Shown: positions 44,948 through 55,672, counted from the first letter of the stretch. The stretch is 64,000 nucleotides of DNA from Serpula lacrymans var. lacrymans S7.9 (GCF_000218685.1 NW_006763303.1:558001-622000); one strand, 5' to 3'. The notes: generated by a model not told the origin, from the sequence alone. Made by a program: numbers and translations.

Positions 44948-47422
44948 CAAGCCGAAGTCCGGCATTATATTTTTCAAACCCCGTAGCTACACTGTAAATC
45001 TATCCCTAATAACCAAAATTTGATCAGAGTTTGATCAGAGCTCGTGAGTTCGTGATTTTCGGGATCGAGCAAATGTGTGCTTCACTATAGCGGTTTATTG
45101 CATGGGCATCATCTATGTTCTACAAAAGCATACGTAACAAAGAAACACTCTTAGCCATGAACACGACTAGACATAATGTCTGCCTCGACTTCCTGTAGTG
45201 CTCTCTTTATCGTAGCAGACCCCTACAAAAATGTACATAAAATGCATTAGAGGAGTATACATCAATTGAGTTCAAAACATACCGCTATTGCTAAGGAAGG
45301 GAGTCCAAAATATAAGCAATATTCATTGCATTTGTGCAATGATGGGAAGTTGTCCAGAGTTGCCGTCCAGTTTCCTTCACCAAAGTTATTTGCAAACTCA
45401 CTGGGGGCAAAGATGAGAGCTGGTAACTTGATAGGAAAAAAAGACTGACTTGGTTGTGATAATCTGACAGTCGGTCAGGATTTTACTGGACCCTGAGAAG
45501 CAAAACTAAGTAAGAGATAGAAAGAGACAAAATAACATACCTTGAAAATCTGAAACAAAGACAAGACCTTGCGAGAAATGATACTGTGCGTGTTGTGCAA
45601 AACACAGGAATGTTGCGATCTCCAGTTTGGCTGGGGCAAGGCTATGGCGAGGAGTTGCACAGTTGTTGTTGATATACTTGACAAACTGGCCGCTAATCCT
45701 TTCTTCCAGAAGATACACGGCATTGTGTGACTCTCTGGTATCTTGGGGGATGGCTAAAGCAGTGTGGACAATACAGAGGCGAGGAATAATTGGGGGAGAA
45801 TAGACGAGGGGCCTGCAAATTAGTTTGTCGTCAATGAAATTATACACTAAAGTCATTAGGCTCGTTGCCCAGTAAAGACAATTGGCTTCGTCAAGCATCT
45901 TCACTAGCTCGTCCTGAACAGCCAGCCGTTTGCGCCCACCCGAAGGACTTGATGGGGTCTTGCTCACTTCGGCCCCCTCTACCTGTTTTCTGTAAAAGCA
46001 ACACTTAGCCACTATGGTTTCCACCTGCAGAATGTTGTCCTCTGGTTGCAACATTTCACTTCGTTCTAACAACGCCGGATAACACGTTTTGAAGCTTCCA
46101 GCCGGTCCAAGCATTGCCTTGGAACTACAGTCAACCGTCAATATCACTATGGGGCGATTAACCTGGTTCATGACGCCAAAAGGGACTCATTTCTTGAGGA
46201 GGTCTGTAAATGGGGTTGAGGGTACCAGGAACAGCACATACACTCCTATGTTGGTGCTTATTTCAGTGTTGTATTAGTACATATTCATGAAAGAGGGTGT
46301 TCCACTTACAAATAGGCTTTGCCAGGCGCTGAACATCCCCTTGAGCCATCATCACACATTGAAGAACAGCTTTGTCCGGCACACTAAATGGTGGGACATC
46401 CAGGGGTGGGGTATCCATAGAGAGTATCCTAGAAGGCAGAGATTGGATGCTGGAACTCAAGGGAGTGAGGGGGCGTAGTTCGGGTAGTGGTTGTGCCCTG
46501 CTATGAAATAAGCTTGAGGTTGAAGTTGTCATCTCCGTATCTACATGATTACTAGGTACCTGCAAGCAGTAAGTATTATTTGTAATTATATAAAACCCAG
46601 GGACATACCTGTTCTCCGGCTGGTATTTTCTGGTGAACGGGCACAGAGCCACGTGTGGGAGGAGGATACTGCACTGATGTCTCTTTTGCACGAGTTTTTC
46701 TGGCTTGTTTTCCGCCTGATGTTGCTGCAAGAAATATCTATGAGAATAATAGTATGAGCATAGCAAAATAATACATAACAAGAAGTATTAACCCTATCCA
46801 TTGGACCACCAACATCATCATCCTCACCAGATGAGATCCCCGGACTCTGAGCATCTTCATTGCACAAGTGTGCTTTGGCATGCTTATCTTCTTCCTTCCA
46901 CAGCAAGACATCTTCAAAATCTTCCTTCAACATCAGGAGGACGATGGAGACTTTGACGTTTGGCAAAAACTTTGGTGTAAAGTCTTTACCAGAGGCGCGA
47001 AAAAAGAAGTTGTGGAGGATTAGTCACTTGGAGTACTGCTGAGGCTCTTCAGGGTCATAAATGAGTAGTAACGGAGCCTTGAGCATTTGTAGTGACTCGA
47101 GCGCCAACCAATGGTCACAAGACCAGACAACCCATAGACACTTCAGGTTTTCTATGATAGTGTCATGTAGTTGGCCGCATTTGATGGAGAGTGGTACTGA
47201 AATATCCCGCTCAATGTTCTCAACCCAAAATATGAGCGAGTGTCCTCAAGAATCAAAATAAAAGCCATGAACTCACCCCAACCAACTCTGTCCCAGACTT
47301 TCCTTCATCCTTCACATGATGTAGAGCAATCTGAATTGTGACCTGACATTGAGGAGCCACTGTAGAAGCCAGCATTTTTGTGCGGTGGTGGGTGTGGAAG
47401 TTGTGGTTATGAGTGTAACCTA

Positions 47423-48050
47423 TGTCAGGCAACAAATACGAAGCTATATAACAAAGCCCAATGTCTGGTCAAGTCCTTCCTTGAAGGCGGTGAATCAGAG
47501 TATGAGAATGAAGAGTATCGGTAAGAGCGCAAATCCAAACTAATATTGAACTGGAGAACAATACATCAAGTATGTACTTCTCTATATAGTGAACGACGAT
47601 GGTCAGACCGAGAAAGGGGAGTACTGAGAAAGTGGTCTGACCAGCTAGCTAACCAATAAGAAAAAAGGAAGAAAGTGGTCCGATCTATCGTCTTTACTAA
47701 TCGTATGAGAAAGCGTATTGGTAAGGGATGTACGATTGGCTGTATCAGTAAGCCCATGAGAAGGCGCTGACTCACAACCTTCTTCGCTTATCAATATTCC
47801 TCCAAAGTATTCCCAGACATAGCACTGGATCGTGACTATGTCATCTGGATATCTTCTCGAGGGTCGACAACGAGTCTACCTCGTCGTAGGTACGATAGAA
47901 CGTGAGTGTGAAGAGAGAATAAGAAGAAAAATGATAAAAGTAATAAGACACCTGCTGTAATCTCTAGTCCAAGGGCAAGAGGAGTGACGGGGATTGAGTC
48001 TGCTAACCACGACATGACGGGAATGCGATAAGAAAAATCGATTCCTCACA
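47423..48050 (-). repeat. 3' LTR of chromovirus element
   Basis: 628 bp, matching 55045-55672 position for position at an offset of 7622. It contains the TATA box CTATATAG (47582-47589) and the 11-nt self-primer block (47542-47552). Confidence 0.95.
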
Positions 48051-48062
48051 TTAGCTCCCCTT

Positions 48063-51000
48063 TTATAAGACTCGTGTCCTCATGAGTCCGGATGCGGCAC
48101 TTTGGAACTTGTTACTAATCCAATCAAAGAGCATGGGAGGTTTGGAAGTGGCGGTGTAGTTTTCGTAAGGACGGAAGTGGAGAGAAGCGGTAATAATCCG
48201 AGGGGCGGCTGGATTTGTTTTATGGAAGGCGGCGAGTAAATCAGCGACATGCGTAAGATTGGTGTCGGGTTCCCAAGTTCGTTCGGAGACTGGATAACCA
48301 TGCCAGTGAATGAGGTAGTCGAGTTTACTACCTTTCAGTTTGGTCGGTCTGGAAGCGATTATACTCTCTACTTCGTATTCGTCTATCCCTTCCACGATCT
48401 CGGGTGGTGGTCGCGAGGAAATTGGTTGATTGATGAATTCGGGAGCGTGGTATGGGGAAAGGATGGCTTCGTTGAACACGGGATGAATGGACTTCCAACT
48501 TTTAGGGATATCGAGTTGATAGGCGGAGGGTCCGACCTTTTGGGTGACTTTGAAAGGTCCGAAGCGTTTATCGTCTAATTTCTTCATTGGTCTATCCGTT
48601 GTGATGTTATGCCCTTCTAACCAGACTTTGTCGCCAGCTTGGTACTCCCGGGAGGGGGATTTCTTACGGTCGTAATACTTCTTCAGATTCTCGTTTGCTA
48701 CCAGAAGGGAGGATTTCGTGATATCGTGGAGTTTTTTCATTTGTTCGCTAAATTCTGCTGCAGAAGCGGAGCGAGGGGATAACGTGGTGGTGATATTCGT
48801 TCTTGGGTGTAACCCATAGTTCAAAAAGAAGGGTGTTTGATTCGTTGCGGTATGGAGGTGGTTGTTGTATGTAAACTCAGCAATGGAGAGCCAGTCTGCC
48901 CAGTCATCTTGTCGATGATTTATAAAAACGCGGAGGTAGTGCTCTAGATCCTGGTTGATCCGTTCGGATTGTCCGTCTGTTTGAGGGTGATAGCCTGTAG
49001 AGAGGCCTGGTGTTATCCCCATTAGGTCGTAGAAGTCTTTTGTGAATCGAGACATGAATTGAGGACCTCGATCGGAGACGATCTTTTCAGGAATTCCGTG
49101 GAGTCGTATTACATTATCTCGGAGTTGACGTGCATAACCGGCCGAGTCGAGAGTGACGAAGGTGGGGACGAAATGGGCCATTTTACTAAATCGGTCAACA
49201 AAGACCTGAACGGCGGTGTAGCCCTTGGATTCCGGTAATGCGCCTATGAGATCGGTGGTGATAACCTGCCAAGGCCGATCTGGTATCGGGTTCGGGTGTA
49301 GAGGGGCGTTAGTCTTTGTCCGGTGTGCCTTGGTGCGTTGACAACTCTCGCACCCTCGTACATACCGTCTGATATCTGTACGAAGACTCGGCCACCAGAG
49401 CTCTCGGTTCACTCGTTCAAACATCGTTCTTTCTCCTGGGTGCCCGGCTAGGGCTTCGTCGTGATGATCTTTCAATATTCGCGCCCTTAGTTCGTGATTT
49501 CGGGGAACGTATACTCGGTCAGCTAAAGGGATCGGGTAGGAACTCGTCGCGGACTCTCTTTTGATCCAGACGATCCTATCCTTCATCTTCCAGGTATCCG
49601 GCTTCTCTTTCAAGTTCTTCCTTACTACGTCGTCTTGTTTCTGGAAGCTTTGACGTATATCTGGTAGGTATCCTTCGTTGGTGTCAAGTAATTCGAAATG
49701 TACGTCTGGGAGAAGTATCTGATCTTCGTTATCGTTTGTGCCTTTAGGATGATCGATCCGTCTGCTTAACAGGTCGGCCTTCGTATTCTGATTTCCTTTG
49801 ACGTGTTCCATCTTAAAATTATAATCTGCAAGCTGGGATGACCATCGAGCTTGGCGTCGATTGTATTTCTGCGGTTGACGGAAGTAGAGGAGGTTTTGGT
49901 GATCTGTGAAGATGGTGAAGGGGTGTTTCGATCCTACAAGGTGATGTCGCCATTCATCTAACGCCGTCATGACTGCGAGCATCTCTTTGTCGTAAATTTC
50001 ATAGTTCCGTTCTGCAGGGGTAAGGGCTTTCGAGAGGAATGCTATGGGTCTGAATTTGTCGTTTTGTTTCTGGGATAGGACGGCTCCTACAGCGAAGTCA
50101 GAGGCGTCGGTTTCTAGTTTGAATGGGTCGTCGTCGTTTGGTATAGCAAGGGTGGGGGCAGTAGTAAGCGTTTTCTTCAACGTTTCAAAGGACGTCTCTT
50201 GTTCGTCTTTCCAGGTCCAGTCAACTTTTCCAGTGAGCACAGTGAGTGGTTTCGCAATTCGTCCGTAGTCTTTAACAAATCGTCGATAGAAATTGGAGAA
50301 CCCTAAGAATGATTGGAGTTCCCTTTTGTTCTTTGGTGCGGGCCAGTCAGCGACCGCTGCGACTTTTAACGGATCCATACGGATAGTGTCTTTGGAGATG
50401 ATCATGCCTAAGTACTCGACTTCCTGTTTCTCGAATTCGCACTTCTCTGGTTTAAGATACAACTGATTTTGTTGCAGGATACGGAGGACTTTGGTGACTA
50501 TTTGACGATGTTCTTCGAGTGTTTCCGTGAAGATCATAATATCGTCTAAATATACAATAACTTTTCCTTCCGTGATCAGTTCTCTTAGGAGGTGGTCCAT
50601 CATGGTCTGGAAGGTTGCTGGCGAGTTGGTAAGTCCGAAAAACATGACGAGGGGTTCGAACAGGCCGCGATTGGTCCTGAAAGCGGCCTTGTGTTCGTCT
50701 CCTTCTTGGATTCGGACGTTGTTGTATCCCCATCGTACGTCTAGTTTTGTGAAGTAATTGGCACCTTTGAGTTTATCGATAAGTTCGGATATGAGGGGGA
50801 GGGTGTAGCGATTCTTTATGGTAAGCTCATTCAGCTTGCGATAATCTTGGACAGGGCGTAGTGAGCCATCTTTCTTTTTGATAAAGAAGAATGGTGATGC
50901 GTAAGGTGATTTGGATACTCGAATTCGTCCACTTGTTAGATTTTCGTTAAGGAATTCGTCTAGATGGTGTTGTTCGTCTCGGCTAAGAGGGTACGTTTTA

Positions 51001-52079
51001 CAGTCAAGACCATTAGCTTCGGGTATTAACTCGATTGCATGGTCCCAAGGACGTTTCGGGGGAAGTTTGTCGAATGATTCTTTGGTGAAAACGGGTTCGA
51101 ATTCATGGTAGATTGGAGGAACGACATCTCGGAAAGTAAGCTTTGACTTTGCCTTTTCGGAGGATTCGGCGATTTGTTGACTTTTAGTGGCGAATGCGTT
51201 CAGTTCTAGCTGTGTTATCTCCATAATTCGTGTTTCAAGATCGACGGCTAGAACTTTATCCCCTTCTTCAGGATGATACTCCGGATCATCAGCAGGGAAG
51301 GTAATCTTGTTGGTCCGCCAATCAATTGTTGGATTCGTCAGTATCAACCAGTCGTATCCAAGCAGTATGCGTGGTGAAAGTAGAGATGCTACGATGACAT
51401 CTATCAAATGTTCTTTCCCTTTCACATTGATGTGAAGAGTGACATAGTGTGTTACTTTCTGGGATCGACCATCGGCTCCTGCAGCGTCAAGAGGGATGGG
51501 CAGAGGCGTAGTATTGAGGGTATACTTGTCAACCAGGCTTCGATCGATAACCGAGTTGGTGCAACCAGAGTCGATAAGGGTTGGGACGGTGAATGTCTGT
51601 CTGTCGTCTATGGTAGTGACTTGAGAAATGACGTGGAGGCTTCGTTTTGACGTAGGGTTGTGCGACGAGGTGTAAGCATGGATGCGTTCTATAATGTTCT
51701 CTTCGTCGTGGTTCTTTAGCATCTGTATCGCCTGCAGGGTGATATGCTTGTAGTGATCTTTATGGGCCCAGTTTCGTAACAGAGCTCTTGCTCTTTCTGG
51801 TTTCTGGTCTTTGATTCGTCTGGCCAACCATTCCGGTGAATGTGGCTTTGCGTAGGTTTCAGTTACAGCACGTAGATGTTGATCAACTCGTTTCATTGCA
51901 GTCGTTGGTAATATACGAGGGTTAATTACAACATTTCGGGTCAGAGAGTCCGTGCTTACTCCTGACCTTTCTGAAAATCCTTCGGGGGTGCTTCGATTTC
52001 TTTTAATGATGATGTAGTGGGAGTGTCTTTGGTTTCCTCCGTTTCCATATATCGTATTGCCATCTTTCCATGTGGGCAA
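48063..52079 (-). CDS. Gypsy Pol polyprotein (PR-RT-RH-IN-chromodomain)
   Basis: An ORF of 1338 codons. Approximate residue positions: aspartic protease with DSGCTNSVID at 170; reverse transcriptase 340-580 with the active site IVYLDDIMIF at 508 (Leu in the second place of the Y-x-D-D box); RNase H from 655 (LETDASDFAVGAVLS) through Glu 698 and Asp 726; integrase HHCC finger 873-914, catalytic Asp in TTDLIG (941), Asp in VSDRGPQF (1003) and Glu in DGQSERINQDLEHY (1040); GPF module near 1174; chromodomain 1234-1288 (YEVESIIASR ... YLIHWHGYPVSERTWEP). All catalytic residues are present. It overlaps Gag by 124 nt in the -1 frame, which suggests ribosomal frameshifting. The chromodomain suggests targeting to methylated histone H3. 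Confidence 0.95.
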   Translation of the reverse strand: MPTWKDGNTIYGNGGNQRHSHYIIIKRNRSTPEGFSERSGVSTDSLTRNVVINPRILPTTAMKRVDQHLRAVTETYAKPHSPEWLARRIKDQKPERARALLRNWAHKDHYKHITLQAIQMLKNHDEENIIERIHAYTSSHNPTSKRSLHVISQVTTIDDRQTFTVPTLIDSGCTNSVIDRSLVDKYTLNTTPLPIPLDAAGADGRSQKVTHYVTLHINVKGKEHLIDVIVASLLSPRILLGYDWLILTNPTIDWRTNKITFPADDPEYHPEEGDKVLAVDLETRIMEITQLELNAFATKSQQIAESSEKAKSKLTFRDVVPPIYHEFEPVFTKESFDKLPPKRPWDHAIELIPEANGLDCKTYPLSRDEQHHLDEFLNENLTSGRIRVSKSPYASPFFFIKKKDGSLRPVQDYRKLNELTIKNRYTLPLISELIDKLKGANYFTKLDVRWGYNNVRIQEGDEHKAAFRTNRGLFEPLVMFFGLTNSPATFQTMMDHLLRELITEGKVIVYLDDIMIFTETLEEHRQIVTKVLRILQQNQLYLKPEKCEFEKQEVEYLGMIISKDTIRMDPLKVAAVADWPAPKNKRELQSFLGFSNFYRRFVKDYGRIAKPLTVLTGKVDWTWKDEQETSFETLKKTLTTAPTLAIPNDDDPFKLETDASDFAVGAVLSQKQNDKFRPIAFLSKALTPAERNYEIYDKEMLAVMTALDEWRHHLVGSKHPFTIFTDHQNLLYFRQPQKYNRRQARWSSQLADYNFKMEHVKGNQNTKADLLSRRIDHPKGTNDNEDQILLPDVHFELLDTNEGYLPDIRQSFQKQDDVVRKNLKEKPDTWKMKDRIVWIKRESATSSYPIPLADRVYVPRNHELRARILKDHHDEALAGHPGERTMFERVNRELWWPSLRTDIRRYVRGCESCQRTKAHRTKTNAPLHPNPIPDRPWQVITTDLIGALPESKGYTAVQVFVDRFSKMAHFVPTFVTLDSAGYARQLRDNVIRLHGIPEKIVSDRGPQFMSRFTKDFYDLMGITPGLSTGYHPQTDGQSERINQDLEHYLRVFINHRQDDWADWLSIAEFTYNNHLHTATNQTPFFLNYGLHPRTNITTTLSPRSASAAEFSEQMKKLHDITKSSLLVANENLKKYYDRKKSPSREYQAGDKVWLEGHNITTDRPMKKLDDKRFGPFKVTQKVGPSAYQLDIPKSWKSIHPVFNEAILSPYHAPEFINQPISSRPPPEIVEGIDEYEVESIIASRPTKLKGSKLDYLIHWHGYPVSERTWEPDTNLTHVADLLAAFHKTNPAAPRIITASLHFRPYENYTATSKPPMLFDWISNKFQSAASGLMRTRVL

Positions 52080-53047
52080 TTTCTAGCAATGTGGCCTCGT
52101 TCGCCACAGTTGTAACAAGTAACATTCGGGTTGGGCCGATGTTGTCTCTGCGTGTTGGAACTCCCAATCTCCATAGGTACACCTGATCCTCCAAACGTTC
52201 CTGCTGTGTTTGGATGGACTGCATTCTGGGGCGGTGGTCTATGAGATGGAGTATAATACGGTCGCTGTTGGATATATTGTGGTCTTCGCGTCTCTGTTCG
52301 CGGTACTGTCTGTCGATACTGTGGCGGAGGGTAGTCTCGGTTCTGCTGATAGCGCGGTTGATATCGTTGGTACTGAGTTGGCAGCCTCTGTTGAGGTGGT
52401 TTATCTCTCCTCCTTTCCAGATTAAGCTCTTCATTTCGCTGTTCCCATTTCCTTGCTGCTGCCTTCCACTCTAAGTACGTGGTGGGTAGGTTTTCCTGTT
52501 GCGAGATACGATCACGAAGGAATTGAGAGAGGTTGCGGCGAAGGATACTGTGAATGAACGGATAACTTTCATCTGCGTCTGGTGGTAATCCTGCTTCCAT
52601 GAGTTTGGATTCGAGTCCTCCAAAATATGCGTCTACCGTCATCTCTCGCTGTTCGTAATCGTGAAGGGCAATCTCTGCTTTCAACTTGAGATGGGGGTCC
52701 AAGAATTCGTTATCTAACTCCTTGATGAATTCTGAGATAGTTCCCCAATTTCGCGGTGCAAATAGGTCTCCTAGCACTGCGGTTTTGTTGTTGAAATTCG
52801 CCTTCCATGTATGACAGGCGTCATTGGCTTTATCGGACGAGATCCGGGATAGTGCAAAGAGGATTTTGGAGGAATTGGTTTGGAAACTTCTGGGATAGGC
52901 GAAAAAGTAGTTTGCTAAAGCGTTCTTCCAGTCAACGTATGTTTCCTTTTTACCGATGAATTCGAATGGAGGAGTGGCAAGGACAGCTTTACTTCCTTGA
53001 TTTGTTTCGTCGGCCATTGCTGCTGCTAGATCAGGTTCAAGGTCCAA
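51956..53047 (-). CDS. Gypsy Gag with CCHC zinc knuckle
   Basis: The stretch from 53047 is open; the first ATG is at about 53017 (MADETNQGSK), and the frame is open upstream to about 53252 without an ATG. Capsid-type features include FEFIGKKETYVDWKNALANYF, ELDNEFLDPHLKLKAEIAL and TYLEWKAAARKWEQRN, then a Pro/Gln/Tyr/Arg-rich linker and one zinc knuckle (CYNCGERGHIARNC). Residues upstream of the ATG (EPENQPDDWFDQES) look protein-like, so the true start may lie further up by splicing, frameshift or a non-AUG codon. It ends at 51956, inside the start of Pol. Confidence 0.9.
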   Translation of the reverse strand: MDLEPDLAAAMADETNQGSKAVLATPPFEFIGKKETYVDWKNALANYFFAYPRSFQTNSSKILFALSRISSDKANDACHTWKANFNNKTAVLGDLFAPRNWGTISEFIKELDNEFLDPHLKLKAEIALHDYEQREMTVDAYFGGLESKLMEAGLPPDADESYPFIHSILRRNLSQFLRDRISQQENLPTTYLEWKAAARKWEQRNEELNLERRRDKPPQQRLPTQYQRYQPRYQQNRDYPPPQYRQTVPRTETRRPQYIQQRPYYTPSHRPPPQNAVHPNTAGTFGGSGVPMEIGSSNTQRQHRPNPNVTCYNCGERGHIARNCPHGKMAIRYMETEETKDTPTTSSLKEIEAPPKDFQKGQE

Positions 53048-53304
53048 AGATTCCTGATCGAACCAATCGTCGGGTTGGTTTTCGGGTTCCGGAGTTGAAG
53101 GTGGGGGAGGAAAGTTTTCTGGTCCTGCTGATTGATACAGATCGTCTGGTTCTAGAGCTTCAGCAGCAGCTCCTAGAGATTGTGGGGGAGGTGTGTCGGG
53201 AGTGACCAGAGGACGGGGTTCTCGATAGGGCTCCAGATTTTCAACGGGTTAGATAACGGGTTTTTTAGATAACAAGTCTTTCTAGATAACTAGTCCTTTT
53301 TTAT

Positions 53305-54342
53305 TTACTCGAAGTCTGGGTCAAACGTAAAATTACTAGGGAAGTCTCCTCCTTCTGCTTCTCGGGGTCTCCAGTATTCTACGCTTTGAGTAGACTCTTC
53401 ACTTTCCGACTCGGTTTCGCTGCTAGATTCTCCTCCAAGTATATCTGTTAATGAACTTCCTGTTTCTCGTTCTATCCTTTCTGCGCAAGGTGCAAAAAGT
53501 TGTTCAACCGACGGGATGAGTGGTGCTTCTCCTCTCCGACCTTGGTAGGTGTAAGAGTATTGCGAATAGATACGAGTTCGTGAGCTATGGTTGATAACGG
53601 CCCAGAAATCGCTTTGGAGTACTGTAACAATGAAACGTTCGGGGTGATCAGATTGTTGGTTAACAACGAATGGAGTGAGGATTTCTAGGATCCAGTAATA
53701 TTCGTCAACGTATTCTGAAACGTGTCGAATGTTGTCGATTTCGGTCGTGTAGTCTTCTCCGTCACGGGATTTCCTCTGAGCAGTTGCGATGAGCTGATCA
53801 AATCGTGCTAACGCAGCAACAACTCGTCGAATATGATCTTTAGTAGAGGGCGTGACAATGATAATGGAAGTGCTGTGTTGAAGACCAAACCGCGGCCCGA
53901 ATGCGTCAAGATCGTGGACTTCAGGGAGGTAGAGAGTTCGGCGAAGTCGTGTCAGATATTGGACAATAGAAAGGTGGTCTAGATGATTGCCGATGCAGAA
54001 GTACTGGATGGGTTGGTAACTGACAGGAGAGGCGGAGTAGGTGTCGTAGTAGTCAGATGTAAAAAATGAGGACGGGATATCGTAGGTAGGTTCCTCGTTA
54101 GGCCTCTTCCTTAACACAATGCCACAAAGCAAGGTGTGTTCGAAATCGTAAGGGAGGAGGCGGCTGGGTATGTCTGGAAAAATGAGAGGGCGGATTCGAT
54201 AAAGATCGAGGAGATCTGGGATGTGGCTCTGCGAAATAAGTTGCAGGTTTCGTTCTTGTACGTTGGCTATTCCTTTCAAAAGCTTAACCCTCTGAGTGTT
54301 CTCGTAACTCGGGCGTACTAGGCTCTCGAAGTAGTCTATCAA
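53305..54342 (-). CDS. Accessory ORF upstream of gag, unknown
   Basis: 345 codons in the 5' region of the gypsy element, same strand as gag and pol. No family recognised. Visible traits: predicted mixed helix/strand with many aromatic residues (HEQIPLIDYFESLVRPS just upstream, DYYDTYSASPVSYQPIQYF), an acidic C-terminal tail (SSSETESESEESTQ, ending FDPDFE). The listed start is a TTG; the frame is open slightly upstream and overlaps the next ORF (54787-54284) by 59 nt, so the two may form one product by frameshift or splicing. Ordinary gypsy elements carry no such gene. Confidence 0.65.
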   Translation of the reverse strand: MIDYFESLVRPSYENTQRVKLLKGIANVQERNLQLISQSHIPDLLDLYRIRPLIFPDIPSRLLPYDFEHTLLCGIVLRKRPNEEPTYDIPSSFFTSDYYDTYSASPVSYQPIQYFCIGNHLDHLSIVQYLTRLRRTLYLPEVHDLDAFGPRFGLQHSTSIIIVTPSTKDHIRRVVAALARFDQLIATAQRKSRDGEDYTTEIDNIRHVSEYVDEYYWILEILTPFVVNQQSDHPERFIVTVLQSDFWAVINHSSRTRIYSQYSYTYQGRRGEAPLIPSVEQLFAPCAERIERETGSSLTDILGGESSSETESESEESTQSVEYWRPREAEGGDFPSNFTFDPDFE

Positions 54343-54787
54343 CGGAATTTGTTCGTGCCACAGGGATATGAAGATTAAAAGTTCTCTCCGTGCTCTGTCG
54401 GAGATGTTGGAGTATCTCCTCGAGACTGCGAGAATTTCTCCTACAGATGGCGGAATGGTAAAAGATGGATTGGGTGAGAGCGAGTGCGTCGTTTATGTCG
54501 AGGATGATATCCTCGATCAGATCGATTGGTGAAGACGAAGCAGAGGAGTCTTGATACAACTCAGTGATCTGTTCGACCGTTCCTTCCACGTCTGGAGTAC
54601 GGGCTTCGGTAGGGACGGGGAGGACCGGGAGCGGTTTGTTGAGAGTTGCGAGGAAATCTCTCTGGTGTCTGCGGTCCGCTTCTGATACCCACTCTTCTGA
54701 GAGCTGTTGGGAGGTAGACACGATGGAGGTACACGACGTCGCTGTCGAGTCCGGTTTGTAGGTACCTGATGATGGCAAAGAACGCAA
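54284..54787 (-). CDS. Second accessory ORF before gag, unknown
   Basis: 167 codons, ATG 54787 (actual ATG of MRSLPSSGTYKPD should be checked). Ser/Thr-rich start, then helices (QQLSEEWVSEADRRHQRDFL; EQITELYQDSSASSSPIDLIEDI). It ends in the overlap with the 345-codon ORF. It could be the N-terminal part of the same accessory protein. No family recognised. Confidence 0.5.
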   Translation of the reverse strand: MRSLPSSGTYKPDSTATSCTSIVSTSQQLSEEWVSEADRRHQRDFLATLNKPLPVLPVPTEARTPDVEGTVEQITELYQDSSASSSPIDLIEDIILDINDALALTQSIFYHSAICRRNSRSLEEILQHLRQSTERTFNLHIPVARTNSVDRLLREPSTPELREHSEG

Positions 54788-55032
54788 AGAATTGGACGAG
54801 AGCGGTGATGGTAGAGAAGGCGTCCAGTTTGGGAAGACTGAACGACAATAGGTGTAATGGGGTGGATAGTGAGAGGTCGATGACGATAGTGAGGAGAGGG
54901 ATAGGGATGGTAGAGAGGTGGAGAAGGTGATGATGAAGGTTTAGACCGGTGCAGTGGCAACGACAGTCTTTTTCAGGGTGTAAGGAAACGGTTTTCCAAA
55001 GAGGGGCTCTGGAAAAGGATTCGAGGTAGGTG

Positions 55033-55043
55033 AGTTCAATATT
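55033..55043 (-). promoter_or_regulatory. Self-complementary primer-binding site of gypsy element
   Basis: One base after the 5' LTR the minus strand reads AATATTGAACT. This is the exact reverse complement of AGTTCAATATT at 55174-55164 inside the LTR, where transcription is predicted to start. The arrangement equals Tf1 of fission yeast, in which the first 11 nt of the RNA fold back to prime reverse transcription. Confidence 0.8.
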
Positions 55044-55044
55044 T

Positions 55045-55672
55045 TGTCAGGCAACAAATACGAAGCTATATAACAAAGCCCAATGTCTGGTCAAGTCCTT
55101 CCTTGAAGGCGGTGAATCAGAGTATGAGAATGAAGAGTATCGGTAAGAGCGCAAATCCAAACTAATATTGAACTGGAGAACAATACATCAAGTATGTACT
55201 TCTCTATATAGTGAACGACGATGGTCAGACCGAGAAAGGGGAGTACTGAGAAAGTGGTCTGACCAGCTAGCTAACCAATAAGAAAAAAGGAAGAAAGTGG
55301 TCCGATCTATCGTCTTTACTAATCGTATGAGAAAGCGTATTGGTAAGGGATGTACGATTGGCTGTATCAGTAAGCCCATGAGAAGGCGCTGACTCACAAC
55401 CTTCTTCGCTTATCAATATTCCTCCAAAGTATTCCCAGACATAGCACTGGATCGTGACTATGTCATCTGGATATCTTCTCGAGGGTCGACAACGAGTCTA
55501 CCTCGTCGTAGGTACGATAGAACGTGAGTGTGAAGAGAGAATAAGAAGAAAAATGATAAAAGTAATAAGACACCTGCTGTAATCTCTAGTCCAAGGGCAA
55601 GAGGAGTGACGGGGATTGAGTCTGCTAACCACGACATGACGGGAATGCGATAAGAAAAATCGATTCCTCACA
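55045..55672 (-). repeat. 5' LTR of chromovirus element
   Basis: Same sequence as 47423-48050. Predicted U3 is 55672-55175, and R plus U5 is 55174-55045, about 130 nt. Confidence 0.95.
55203..55210 (-). promoter_or_regulatory. TATA box of gypsy element 5' LTR
   Basis: CTATATAG, about 30-36 bp upstream of the predicted RNA start at 55174 on the minus strand. Confidence 0.7.

Larger units (their letters stand above)
47423..55672 (-). mobile_element. Young chromodomain gypsy retrotransposon (8250 bp)
   Basis: Two 628-bp LTRs (47423-48050 and 55045-55672) look identical by eye throughout and end TG...CA. Perfect target duplications ACCTA flank the element at 47418-47422 and 55673-55677. Internal order on the minus strand: accessory ORFs, Gag with zinc knuckle, then Pol with protease, RT, RNase H, integrase and chromodomain, all uninterrupted. 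A purine tract (AAAAGGGGAGC, 48064-48054) precedes the 3' LTR. Identity of the LTRs and intact ORFs imply very recent insertion and possible activity. Confidence 0.95.

Noticed and set aside
47566..47775. 69-codon ORF repeated at 55188-55397
   Set aside because: It lies wholly inside the LTRs and owes its duplication to them; no coding signal.
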